Assembly (NCBI RefSeq): GCF_016907255.1
Contig: NZ_JAFBBQ010000001.1
Location: 1,860,001 to 1,924,000, forward strand
Reading direction: 5' to 3'
Origin: Microbacterium keratanolyticum
Lineage (GTDB): Bacteria > Actinomycetota > Actinomycetes > Actinomycetales > Microbacteriaceae
Length of the DNA stretch: 64,000 nucleotides
Below, in pieces: positions 8,228 to 16,900 of the stretch. Positions within the stretch are counted from its first letter, which is position 1. Each line of letters begins with the position of its first letter. Under the pieces are notes generated by a model. That model ran no database searches and was not told the DNA's origin. It was given only the letters and a program-made list of their open reading frames with translations. The position numbers and the translations under genes were made by a program.

Positions 8228-8788
8228 GTGAACGTGATCTGGCGCACTCTCCTGACGATCCTCGGCGCACGACGACGTGTGCGACGCGAAGGGCACATCG
8301 ACGCGACCGCCGTCGGCAGCATCCGCCTCACCACCCTGCCGACAGATCTCGACATCCTGCGGCACATGAACAACGGCCGGTACTTGTCGCTGTTCGACCT
8401 CGGACGCTGGGACCTGCTCATTCGCACCGGCCTCTTCGACGCGATGAAGGAGCGCGGCTGGTACGCCGTGGTGTCGAGCGAGACCGTCACCTTCCGCAAG
8501 TCTCTGGAGCTCTGGCAGCGCTTCGATGTCGAGTCGCGCTTCATCGGTCATGACGACAAGGCGCTGTTCCTGGAGCACCGCGCGGTGGTCGACGGTGAGG
8601 TCTATGCGCGCGTGATCGTGCGCGCGCGGATGCTGCGGCGCAGCGGTGGCACGATCTCGCATGAAGAACTCTTCGGTGCGCTCGGACGCCCAGAGGGCGT
8701 CCCCGACATCGACGAGTGGATCCACGACTGGGCCGTCGCCAGCGCCCTGCCGCCGACGAAGAAGCCCGCGCCGAGCGTCTGGGCGTGA
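8228..8788 (+). CDS. Acyl-CoA thioesterase-like protein (hotdog fold)
   Basis: 186-residue 4HBT/THEM6-type hotdog protein, likely hydrolysing an acyl-CoA thioester. The signature LTTLPTDLDILRHMNNGRYLSLFDLGRWDLLIRTG contains the conserved D..RHMNNxxY segment; FRKSLELWQRFDVESRFIGHDDKALFLEHRAV forms the central hotdog strands. The GTG at 8228 (MNVIWRTLL) is chosen since TACGCT lies 8 nt upstream; TTG 8210 would add six residues and is less likely. A short basic, hydrophobic N-terminus may associate with membrane. Converges with the minus-strand envelope genes. Confidence 0.82.
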   Translation: MNVIWRTLLTILGARRRVRREGHIDATAVGSIRLTTLPTDLDILRHMNNGRYLSLFDLGRWDLLIRTGLFDAMKERGWYAVVSSETVTFRKSLELWQRFDVESRFIGHDDKALFLEHRAVVDGEVYARVIVRARMLRRSGGTISHEELFGALGRPEGVPDIDEWIHDWAVASALPPTKKPAPSVWA

Positions 8789-8801
8789 TGCGTCCGCGTC
8801 G

Positions 8802-9221
8802 TCAGCTCGTCGGCGCCTGTCGGCGGGCGAGCGTGCGGCGCAGCGCCGGTCCGAAGAGCGCGACGAGAGTGGCGAAAAACGCCCAGAGCGCGAGGGCGGT
8901 GAGCGCGACATTGCCTGCGAGCGCCAGCCCGTCCACGGTGGTGGGGAGCGGGGCGACGCGATCGCCGATGATCCGGACGACCGTCGGATAGTCCGAGAAC
9001 GTATATCGACTGAGGTCCTGGTGGTACCAGGGGATCGGCCATCCGAACGCGACGCTGCGCATGGCCTCAGCCGAGCGCACCGTCACCGGAACCATGTGTG
9101 CGATCGTCCACGTCGTCGCGAGTGCGGCGAACAGCAACCCGGCGATCATCGCGATCCGCTGCGACCAACGCCCGTGCAGCGCCCGCGTTGATACGCGCTC
9201 GGGGGAGTCAGGCTGCGTCAT
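8802..9221 (-). CDS. Two-helix membrane protein of unknown function
   Basis: 139 residues, no recognised family. It shows a cytosolic basic N-terminus (RALHGRWSQR), a membrane helix (IAMIAGLLFAALATTWTIAHMV), an extracytoplasmic loop with WPIPWYHQDLSRYTFSDYPTVVRIIGDRVAPLP, and a second helix (LALAGNVALTALALWAFFATLVALFG). It starts inside the 3' end of the upstream lipoprotein gene (14-bp overlap), so the two are translationally coupled and probably work together at the envelope. The longer frame reaching 9461 lies within that gene and is rejected. Confidence 0.7.
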   Translation of the reverse strand: MTQPDSPERVSTRALHGRWSQRIAMIAGLLFAALATTWTIAHMVPVTVRSAEAMRSVAFGWPIPWYHQDLSRYTFSDYPTVVRIIGDRVAPLPTTVDGLALAGNVALTALALWAFFATLVALFGPALRRTLARRQAPTS

Positions 9222-10560
9222 TCCAGGCCTCCAGGAAAGCGCGCTTCTGTGGCGTGGCATCGCGGATCTCGGCCGGATCGCCCGCGCGCGCGGCGGAGAA
9301 GCAGAGGGTGTCGCCCGGCCATTCGACGCAGACCCGCTCGTTGCCGTCGGACAGCGCCCGCAATGCCCGCGCGGAGGAGACCAGAGCAGACTCCGACGGT
9401 GGGGTGCGGAGCCCGAGGTCGAGGGAGATTCCCTGCACGGTGCTGACGGAGGTGACGCCATCGTCCGCGGCGAGGGCGTTCACCAGAGAGAGGCGCTCGG
9501 CGAGGTCGTCGGGCGTCGCCGTGACCCGCAGCGACGGCGCATCGGCGGGCCCGACTGTCACTTCGAGGGTGGAGAACTCCGCTGCTTCCGGGGCGTCCGA
9601 GAGAGCTGCGCCGAATGTGCCGGCGCTCTCGCGCGAGTCGAATCGGAACGATGCCGTGCGATCGTCGGTCCAGACCGCGAGGAGCCCCGTGTGCGCGGCG
9701 GCGTCGAGACCGGAGAGCAAGGCTCGCGTGGTGGCCCCACTCGCCCCTGGCGCCAGCGTGACCAGATCGCTCTGCACGAACACGTCGACGGGCGCGCCAT
9801 CGAGGAGGGAGGCCGCGAGAGTCGCTGCGGCGCCCGCGTCGTTCTCGTCGGGCACTTTCAGGGTCAGCTCGGTCGCCGACACCCGGAACGCGCGGAGGGG
9901 CAGGGCGGCGAGGATCCCGCCGTACACCTCGCGCGCCGTCTGCAGCCACGGTCCCGGTCGTCCCTCGACGTGCACGGCGACAGAGGCGTCGCCGGGAGTC
10001 TCCACCGTCAGCGCGGCATTCCGCGCGGCGGCGGGCAGCGCCTTCTCCGACTCGGCGAACAGGGCGAACACGTCCGTGGGTGCGGCGACGACCAGGCTCA
10101 CGTGATCGACCGTGCGCCGAGAGTCCGAGGAGCGAACGGCGCCGGAGACGACACGCGAATCAGAGTGATAGTTCTCGACAAGGTCGAGCACATCCTCGTT
10201 CGCGGGGCGGTCGATCAGAACGGGGAAGCGCCATCCATCGGCGTCGAGGTCGATCCGGTAGCGCGGATCCGACGCATCGCCGATCAGGTCTTCTCCGAAC
10301 CCCCGCACGTCCTCAGAGAAGGCGCGCCTCTGCGCGTCATCCAGGTCGGGGCGAAGGAAGACCGTGCCGCCCACGCCACCGGTGAAGGGCATGTTGTCGG
10401 CGGTCGACAGGTCGAGGCGCTCGACCGCCGGGGCATCCGCGAACTCCCGGGTGAAGTCCGCGACCTCCGCGCTTCCTGCCAGACAGCCCGTGAGAGACAT
10501 CGCGGCTGCGCATGCCACGGCGACGGCCAGCAGGCGTTTCGGTCTCGACATTCGGCGCAT
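9208..10560 (-). CDS. Putative lipoprotein of unknown function
   Basis: 450 residues. The signal peptide ends in lipobox L23-T-G-C26 (MSLTGC), so it is exported and lipid-anchored. The mature part has repeated beta-rich segments (for example VDHVSLVVAAPTDVFALFAE and RTASFRFDSRESAGTFGAALSD) and two late cysteines in NERVCVEWPGDTLCFSAA that could form a disulfide. No family recognised. ATG 10560 has TAGAGT 8 nt upstream; ATG 10551 (MSRPKR) is an alternative. It overlaps the two-helix protein gene downstream, and diverges from the membrane protein gene at 10614. Confidence 0.72.
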   Translation of the reverse strand: MRRMSRPKRLLAVAVACAAAMSLTGCLAGSAEVADFTREFADAPAVERLDLSTADNMPFTGGVGGTVFLRPDLDDAQRRAFSEDVRGFGEDLIGDASDPRYRIDLDADGWRFPVLIDRPANEDVLDLVENYHSDSRVVSGAVRSSDSRRTVDHVSLVVAAPTDVFALFAESEKALPAAARNAALTVETPGDASVAVHVEGRPGPWLQTAREVYGGILAALPLRAFRVSATELTLKVPDENDAGAAATLAASLLDGAPVDVFVQSDLVTLAPGASGATTRALLSGLDAAAHTGLLAVWTDDRTASFRFDSRESAGTFGAALSDAPEAAEFSTLEVTVGPADAPSLRVTATPDDLAERLSLVNALAADDGVTSVSTVQGISLDLGLRTPPSESALVSSARALRALSDGNERVCVEWPGDTLCFSAARAGDPAEIRDATPQKRAFLEAWNDAA

Positions 10561-10568
10561 CCTGCCTC

Positions 10569-10607
10569 ACTCTAAGCGACGAGATCGCGCGCCGTGCGCG
10601 GTAGCGT
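10569..10607. promoter_or_regulatory. Divergent leaderless promoters
   Basis: Minus strand: TAGAGT (10569-10574), 8 nt before ATG 10560. Plus strand: TAGCGT (10602-10607), 6 nt before GTG 10614. The 53-bp gap between the genes leaves the -35 regions overlapping, so the two promoters may compete. Confidence 0.5.
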
Positions 10608-10613
10608 AGGCGC

Positions 10614-11915
10614 GTGCTCTCGATTCTGCCGACGTTCGGTCGCGTGCTGTGGCGGCACTGGCCCGCCCTTCTCGCATGGGCGCTGATCGGTGAGCTTGGC
10701 AGCTATGCCGCGATCGAGATCTCGGGTTTCGTCGGCGCGTACACCTCCGTCGGCGGTCTGCTCCTGCTGCCGCTCGCGGTGCTCGTGCGACTGGTGAGCT
10801 TCGTGGCGATGTTCCTCGTCATCCGCGATGCCCTGCAGAACCTTCAGGCGCTGGCTCCTGTGCCAGCATCGCCCGCGGAACGGCGCAGAACCTTCGTCGA
10901 TGCGCTGCTGCTCAGCATCCTGCCGTTCTTCGCTGTCTATGCGGCATGGGGGATGCTGCGCGATGACGTCACGGCATACTCCGAGCGTGCGCTGGAGGTG
11001 CGGCAGGGGCTTCGCTTCGAGTCGATCCTGAATGGCTCGACGCTGGCAGAGGACGCCGTCACCAACATCGCCTTCAGCCCCCTGACGGTGTCGATCGTGC
11101 TGGTCGCCTTCTCCGCGCGCTGGCTGGTGAAGCGCTTCGCGGAGCGGCTTCCGAAGATCGCCGCGGTCATCTCTGTCTACCTCGAGGCCGCCTGGGTCTT
11201 CTTCACCGCCTTCTTCGTGTCGAACGCCATCGGCTCAGTGACCGGATGGATCGACAGCCGCATCGCCACGCAGTGGCTGGCGGATGCGCGGCAGTGGTTC
11301 AGCGATCAGCTCGTGCCGGTCGCCTGGATCTGGGACTTCGTCGAATGGGCACTGGGCGCGATCGGCGGTGTGATCCTGGAGCCGCTCGCCTGGCTCGCGA
11401 TCGCGGGCGTCATCTACGGTCAAGCGATCGCGCCGGAGCGGCTGCGCGTGAAGTTCCGTTCCGTGGAGGCCGCGAAGGGGCGCTACGAGCGCGTGCCCGA
11501 GGTGGTGCGTGCGCGCATCGATGACGTCGCGGACGACTTCATCGGGCGCTTTCGGCCGATCGGTCGATCGCTGCTGTTGATGTTCCGTTCTGGGCCGCTG
11601 CTGCTTGCGGGTTTCGTGTTCGCGCACGCCCTGCTGATCTTCGTGGAGAACTCCATCAAACCGGCGATCGTGCTGCTGTTCGGACCACAGGACCTCTACA
11701 CGTTCTGGATCGTCGCCGACACCTTGATCTTCACGCTCGTGGCGCTGCTCATGGAGCCGCTGCGCGTCATCGTCGTCGCAGTCTTCTATGACGCGACCCT
11801 GGGCGGTCTGCGCAGGTCGGTCGCCGCAGAAGCGACGAAGGCGGATGCTGCCGCGCAACCGCCCGCCGCCGCGCAACCACCCAGTCCTGCGGGCCCGGCT
11901 ACGGATCGATCGTGA
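10614..11915 (+). CDS. Polytopic membrane protein of unknown function
   Basis: 433 residues with six to eight predicted membrane helices, among them ALLAWALIGELGSYAAIEI, GGLLLLPLAVLVRLVSFVAMFLVI, LLLSILPFFAVYAAWGML, FLGAIGG-type segments near residues 240-265, LLLAGFVFAHALLIFVENSI and FWIVADTLIFTLVALLM. The tail (about 405-433) is Ala/Pro-rich and cytosolic. No family recognised. GTG 10614 fits a leaderless transcript. The 3' end overlaps the convergent gene ending at 11899 by 17 bp. Transport cannot be inferred from the helices alone. Confidence 0.72.
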   Translation: MLSILPTFGRVLWRHWPALLAWALIGELGSYAAIEISGFVGAYTSVGGLLLLPLAVLVRLVSFVAMFLVIRDALQNLQALAPVPASPAERRRTFVDALLLSILPFFAVYAAWGMLRDDVTAYSERALEVRQGLRFESILNGSTLAEDAVTNIAFSPLTVSIVLVAFSARWLVKRFAERLPKIAAVISVYLEAAWVFFTAFFVSNAIGSVTGWIDSRIATQWLADARQWFSDQLVPVAWIWDFVEWALGAIGGVILEPLAWLAIAGVIYGQAIAPERLRVKFRSVEAAKGRYERVPEVVRARIDDVADDFIGRFRPIGRSLLLMFRSGPLLLAGFVFAHALLIFVENSIKPAIVLLFGPQDLYTFWIVADTLIFTLVALLMEPLRVIVVAVFYDATLGGLRRSVAAEATKADAAAQPPAAAQPPSPAGPATDRS

Positions 11916-12516
11916 AGCGGATGAACTCCGGACTCGTGAGTGTGTCGATCTCGACCCAGTAGGGCCCCTCTGCGTCGTCGGGCACGACGAACGGCACGAA
12001 AATGTCGAACGGCGCGGACTGATCGGCCAGACAGTCGGTGGGCTCTTCGGAGTCCGAGGGCAGACCGATCTCGGTGCGGACCTGCGTCCAGCGGCGGCCG
12101 GTGCGCTGCTCGACGAGTTCCGGAGCCTCGCAGTTCGTCTTCTCACCCTGCACATCGACGGGAATCTGCACGAGGATCAGGCTGCTGCCCGGTGGAACAT
12201 CGAAGCCCTCGTCCGTCGCGAACGCCTTGGACTTCACCGGTCCCCAGATCGCGTCGGCGTGCGTGACGACGCCGTCCTCGTCCTGGTCGATCGCGATCAC
12301 GGGCCGTCCAGAGAAGTATCCCCACCATTCGTAGGAGCCGATCACGCCCACCGCGACGGGAAACAGGACGGCCACGGCCCCCAGGGCGAGTCGATTGCGG
12401 CGCCACCAGGTCTCGCGCGGGGGCGCTGCCGGCGCAGCATCCGCGCTCGCCGGTGCTACGAGCGGTGGGGCCAGCGGCGGCGCAAGCGGGTTCTGAGCGT
12501 CTTCGGGAAGAGTCAT
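11899..12516 (-). CDS. Single-pass membrane protein, third gene of a coupled envelope trio
   Basis: 205 residues: Pro/Ala-rich cytosolic N-terminus (PLAPPLAPPLVAPASADAA), basic WWRRNR, one helix (LALGAVAVLFPVAVGVIGSY), then an extracytoplasmic beta-rich domain with a cysteine pair (NCEAPEL and TDCLADQ). IDQDEDGVVTHADAIW resembles a short acidic metal-binding loop. The start overlaps the previous gene by ATGA (12513-12516). Its sister genes have the same topology, implying a complex. Unknown function. Confidence 0.72.
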   Translation of the reverse strand: MTLPEDAQNPLAPPLAPPLVAPASADAAPAAPPRETWWRRNRLALGAVAVLFPVAVGVIGSYEWWGYFSGRPVIAIDQDEDGVVTHADAIWGPVKSKAFATDEGFDVPPGSSLILVQIPVDVQGEKTNCEAPELVEQRTGRRWTQVRTEIGLPSDSEEPTDCLADQSAPFDIFVPFVVPDDAEGPYWVEIDTLTSPEFIRFTIDP

Positions 12517-13073
12517 CGTGCCGACCAGCCGTTCGGGAGCAGCTCGGCGTCGGCGGCGACGGGAAGCGCATCGAGGTCGATGGGCACCTGGATGACCGAG
12601 TCGCCACGGGTGTCGCTGCCGGTCGAGAACGAGAGGACGGCGGTTCCGGTGAGCGCGCCCTCCGGAAGCTCGAACGCGACGCTGCCGGAGCGCGGCACAC
12701 CGGCCACGAGCCGCTGCCCGAAGAACGATTCCATGCGTTCGCTCGCCCGGAATGTCAGGTCGCCGATCTGAAGGGTCACCCCGCGCAGTCCGGCGGCCGA
12801 CGAGACCACGGCGGCGGCGTCGAGGTCGACGACGAGCCAGGTGCCCGGGGCCTGCCAGGTCGGTGTGGACGCCCCTCGCGCGGCGCGCACATCAGTCACG
12901 GTCGCGACGATGTTGCGTCCGCCCGCTTCCTCGCCGATCTGGGCCGTGACCACGTGCGCGGGTTCGATCGCGTACTCCGGCGGAGTCGCAACGCCCACAC
13001 CCCAGGCCGCGACCAGGAGGACCGCCGCTCCCGCCCACGGGGCGGCGCGGCGCAGCCAGGTCTGCGCGGTCAT
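12513..13073 (-). CDS. Single-pass membrane protein, second gene of the envelope trio
   Basis: 186 residues. Short basic N-terminus, one helix (WAGAAVLLVAAWGVGVA), then a beta-sandwich-like exported domain (NIVATVTDVRAARG..TWLVVDLDAAAVVS), weakly reminiscent of DUF4352/immunoglobulin-like lipoprotein domains. ATG 13073 is chosen because it overlaps the upstream stop by ATGA; the longer frame to 13259 is inside the upstream gene. No catalytic motif seen. Confidence 0.7.
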   Translation of the reverse strand: MTAQTWLRRAAPWAGAAVLLVAAWGVGVATPPEYAIEPAHVVTAQIGEEAGGRNIVATVTDVRAARGASTPTWQAPGTWLVVDLDAAAVVSSAAGLRGVTLQIGDLTFRASERMESFFGQRLVAGVPRSGSVAFELPEGALTGTAVLSFSTGSDTRGDSVIQVPIDLDALPVAADAELLPNGWSAR

Positions 13074-13813
13074 GGCGTCGCCTCCACGTAGGCGGTGCCG
13101 AGCCCGATGTCGTCGACCGTCACCGTGACGTAAGCGCCGGTGCGAAGGTCCGTCCAGTACTCGCCGCTGACGACCATCGTGCCGACCGTCTCGACGGCGG
13201 TGGGCAGTCGGAGGCGGATCTCGTCTCCGTCGTGGAGCGTGTCGGCGGCGACCTGCCACGACAAGATGAGGCGTACGGGCACGTTCGGCTGCAGGTAAGG
13301 ATTGAAGTTCGGCTCGTCGATGCGGGCGACGCTGGCATCTCCGTTGAGGATGCTGGTGGTCTCGTCGACATCACGCGTCTCGACATCGACGAGCGTGATT
13401 CCCCGCGCAGCGTCGTAGCCGTAGGACGTTCGTGCTTCCTCGTCACGGTTGACGACATCCAGCACCACCGTCAGCACGCGGTCATCGCCATCGTGTGCCG
13501 GAGAGACGCCTGATCCGCTGCGCTCATCTGCGAGCTCGGCGCTCACGACGGTCATCTCCAGCTCGGCGCCGAGGAACATCTGCCCCGCGCTGAGCTCGGG
13601 GATCGCGGGCTTCGCGACTTCGGCGGCGCCGCCGAAGGCAGCCGTCGCGCCCAGGAAGGCGAGCGTGCAGATCGTCGCGATCCACTTCGTTGGCACGCGA
13701 TCGTTGACCGCGCGCGCCCAGCGGCGGGGCGACCACCTCGGGGGAGCGGATGGCGGAGCAGCAGCAGCGGGGGCTGCAGCATCCGCGCCGCCTGCGCTCT
13801 GCTCACTCGTCAC
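13070..13813 (-). CDS. Single-pass membrane protein, first gene of the envelope trio
   Basis: 247 residues. Ala/Pro-rich cytosolic tail (about 1-35), basic stop-transfer RRWARAVNDRVPTKW, one helix (IATICTLAFLGATAAFGGA), then an exported domain whose LTVVLDVVNRDEEARTSYGYD resembles DUF4352-type beta-sandwiches. The GTG at 13813 is preceded by TAGGCT and exactly 7 nt, so it is probably leaderless; upstream in-frame codons lie in the intergenic region. It leads the three-gene operon 13813 to 11899 with two ATGA overlaps. Function unknown. Confidence 0.72.
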   Translation of the reverse strand: MTSEQSAGGADAAAPAAAAPPSAPPRWSPRRWARAVNDRVPTKWIATICTLAFLGATAAFGGAAEVAKPAIPELSAGQMFLGAELEMTVVSAELADERSGSGVSPAHDGDDRVLTVVLDVVNRDEEARTSYGYDAARGITLVDVETRDVDETTSILNGDASVARIDEPNFNPYLQPNVPVRLILSWQVAADTLHDGDEIRLRLPTAVETVGTMVVSGEYWTDLRTGAYVTVTVDDIGLGTAYVEATP

Positions 13814-13820
13814 GCCACAC

Positions 13821-13826
13821 AGCCTA
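13821..13826 (-). promoter_or_regulatory. Leaderless -10 of the envelope trio operon
   Basis: Minus-strand TAGGCT, 7 nt, then GTG at 13813. It drives all three coupled genes if no internal promoter exists. Confidence 0.55.
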
Positions 13827-13911
13827 AAGCCGCGAGCGTGAGATTCTGCGCGCCGCCGGGGTGTGCAGAGAACAAGGCCGCGACGCAGGGGGATGATGGA
13901 ACCACCGCCCG

Positions 13912-16900
13912 ATGCCGTGCGGACCGTTCGATGAGAAAGACCCGATCGCTCTGATGCCGCAACCACTGTCCGACGAGACCCGAGAACGCGCCGAGAAGGC
14001 GATCGTTCTGACGCAGCGGTGGATCGCGGAAGCATCCGTCGCCGAGGTGGATCCTGCGGCCGAGCGGCTCGCCGGGGTGCTGCACGACCCGCAGGGGCTG
14101 CCGTTCACGGTCGGCTTCATCGACGGCGTCATGCGCCCTGAGAGCCTCGCCGCCGCTGCGACGCAGCTCAGCAGGGTCGCCCCGCTCGCCCCGGGCTTTC
14201 TGCCCTGGTATCTGCGCGCGGCTGTGCGCGTGGGAGGTGGCGTCGCGCCGGTTCTGCCGACGCCGGTCGTGCCGATCGCCCGGCGGATGCTGCGCGAGAT
14301 GGTGGGCCACCTCGTGGTGGATGCCCGCCCGAAGAAGCTGGGGCCGGCTCTCGCGCGGATTCGAGAGAACGGCTCGCGGCTCAACCTCAATCTCCTCGGA
14401 GAGGCCGTGCTCGGCGAGAAGGAGGCGCAGCGTCGACTCGATGGCATCCACGAGCTCATCCGCCGAGCCGACGTGGACTACGTCTCGGTGAAGGTCTCGG
14501 CGATCGCCAGCCGCCTGTCGATGTGGGCGTTCGACGATGTCGTCGAGGATGTCGCCGCTCGTCTGCTGCCGCTGTACCTGACGGCCGCGAGCGATGGCAC
14601 CTTCATCAACCTCGACATGGAGGAGTACCGCGACCTCGATCTGACGATCGCGGTGTTCACGCGGATTCTCGAAGACCCCCGCCTGAAGAATCTCGAAGCG
14701 GGGATCGTCCTGCAGGCGTACCTGCCCGATGCCCTTCCCGCGCTGCGGGAGCTCACCGCCTGGGCCGTCGATCGTGTCGAGCACGGCGGCGCGCGCATCA
14801 AGGTGCGTCTCGTCAAGGGCGCGAACCTCGCGATGGAACGCGTCGAGGCCACGATGCACGGCTGGGCGCGTGCCCCCTATGACCGCAAGGCAGACACGGA
14901 CGCGAACTATCTGCGGTGCCTGAACGAGGCGCTGCGTCCGGAATCGACGAAGGGCGTGCGCATCGGCGTCGCCGGGCACAACCTGTTCGACGTCGCCTAT
15001 GCGTGGCTGCTCGCCGGCGACCGTGGGGTGCGCGACAGCGTCGAGTTCGAGATGCTGCTGGGCATGGCAGAGGGCCAGGTGCGCGCGGTCAGCCGCGAGG
15101 TCGGTCGGGTTCTGCTGTACGTGCCGGTCGTGAAGCCCGCGGAGTTCGATGTCGCGATCAGCTACCTCGTGCGTCGCCTGGAAGAGAACGCCTCAGACGA
15201 GAACTTCCTCTCCTCGGCGTTCCGGCTGCACGCGGATGCTGCGCTCTTCGACCGCGAATGCGAGCGCTTCGTCTCCTCCCTGGAGCGATCCTTCGACACG
15301 ACCCTGCCGATCGGACCGCGGCGTACGCAGAACCGTCTCGCGCCGGTGCACGAGTCCTTCGCACGCCCGCTGGACAACGCCGAGGCGGATGTGGCAGAGC
15401 TGACCGCCGCGGTTCTCGGCATCGGACAGGATGCCCGCGACGACGACGGTTACGTCGAGACCGCCGTGTACTCGTCGCGAGAGCATTCGCCGCTCGTCTC
15501 CGCGTTCGGTGATCCGCTGGCGCTGCCGCAGGGAGCCCCTGGCTTCCTGAACACCGCCGACAGCGACCCCGCGCTTCCCTCGACGCGCGAGTGGGCGCGG
15601 GGAATCCACGCCCGCATCGCGGAGTCCGCACTCGGTGAGGCGACGGTGCGCGCCGCGCGCATCAAGGACGCGGAGACCCTGGAGCGGACGATCGTGCGCG
15701 CCGCTGCGGCCGGCGCCGAATGGGGTGCGCGCCCCGCCGCGGAACGCGCCGAACTTCTCTCCCGCGCCGGTGTGGTGCTGGAAGCGCACCGTGCAGAACT
15801 CATCGAGGTCGCTGCATCCGAGACCGGCAAGGTTCTCTCAGAGGCCGATGTCGAAGTTAGCGAGGCGATCGACTTCGCCCGCTACTACGCAGCGAAGGCC
15901 AAAGAGCTCGACACGATCGCGGGTGCCGCGTTCGTGCCGGCGGCTCTCACGGTGGTCACGCCGCCCTGGAACTTCCCGCTCGCGATCCCCGCGGGCGGCG
16001 TGCTCGCCGCGCTCGCCGCAGGATCTGCGGTCGTGCTGAAGCCGGCGCACCAGGCGCGGCGCTGTGCCGCCCTGCTCGCCGAAGCGCTCTGGGAAGCCGG
16101 CATCTCGCGGGACGTGCTGACACTCGTCGACCTCGATTCGCGCGACCTCGGACAGCACCTCGTCGCGCACCCGAGCGTCGATCGGGTGATCCTCACCGGC
16201 TCGTGGGAGACCGCGGCGCTGTTCCGCAGCTGGCGTCCGGACCTGCCGCTGCTCGCCGAGACGAGCGGCAAGAACGCGATCATCATCACGCCCTCCGCGG
16301 ACGTGGATCTCGCGGTCGCCGACCTCGTCAAGAGCGCGTTCGGGCACGCCGGGCAGAAGTGCTCGGCGGCGTCGCTGGCGATCCTGGTCGGACCCGTCGG
16401 GCGGTCGAAGCGCTTCGCGCGACAGCTGTCGGATGCGGCGCGCTCGATCCGCGTCGGCCTGCCGAGCGACCCGCGGGCTGAGATGGGGCCCGTGATCGAG
16501 AAGCCGACGGGCAAGCTCGCGTGGGCGCTGAACACGCTCGAAGCGGATGAGCAGTGGCTGCTGAAACCGCAGTCGCTCAGCGAGGACGGGAAGCTCTGGA
16601 GCCCCGGCATCCGCGTCGGCGTGCAACCGGGCTCACGCTTCCACCAGGAGGAGTTCTTCGGGCCGGTGCTGGGCATCATGCATGCGCCGTCGCTCGCGAA
16701 GGCCATCGAGTTGCAGAACGGGGTCGCGTACGGGCTGACCGCAGGGTTGCACACCCAGGACCCGGAGGATCTCGGGTTCTGGCTGCGCCGCGTCGAGGCC
16801 GGAAATCTGTACGTCAATCGCGGCATCACCGGGGCGATCGTGCAGCGGCAGCCGTTCGGCGGATGGAAGCGCTCGGCCGTCGGGCCCGGGGCGAAGGCAG

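Noticed and set aside
13070..14035. Longer start for the first envelope-trio gene at 14035
   Set aside because: It would run antisense through the start of putA and contains no signal or helix; GTG 13813 has a good -10 seven bases upstream.
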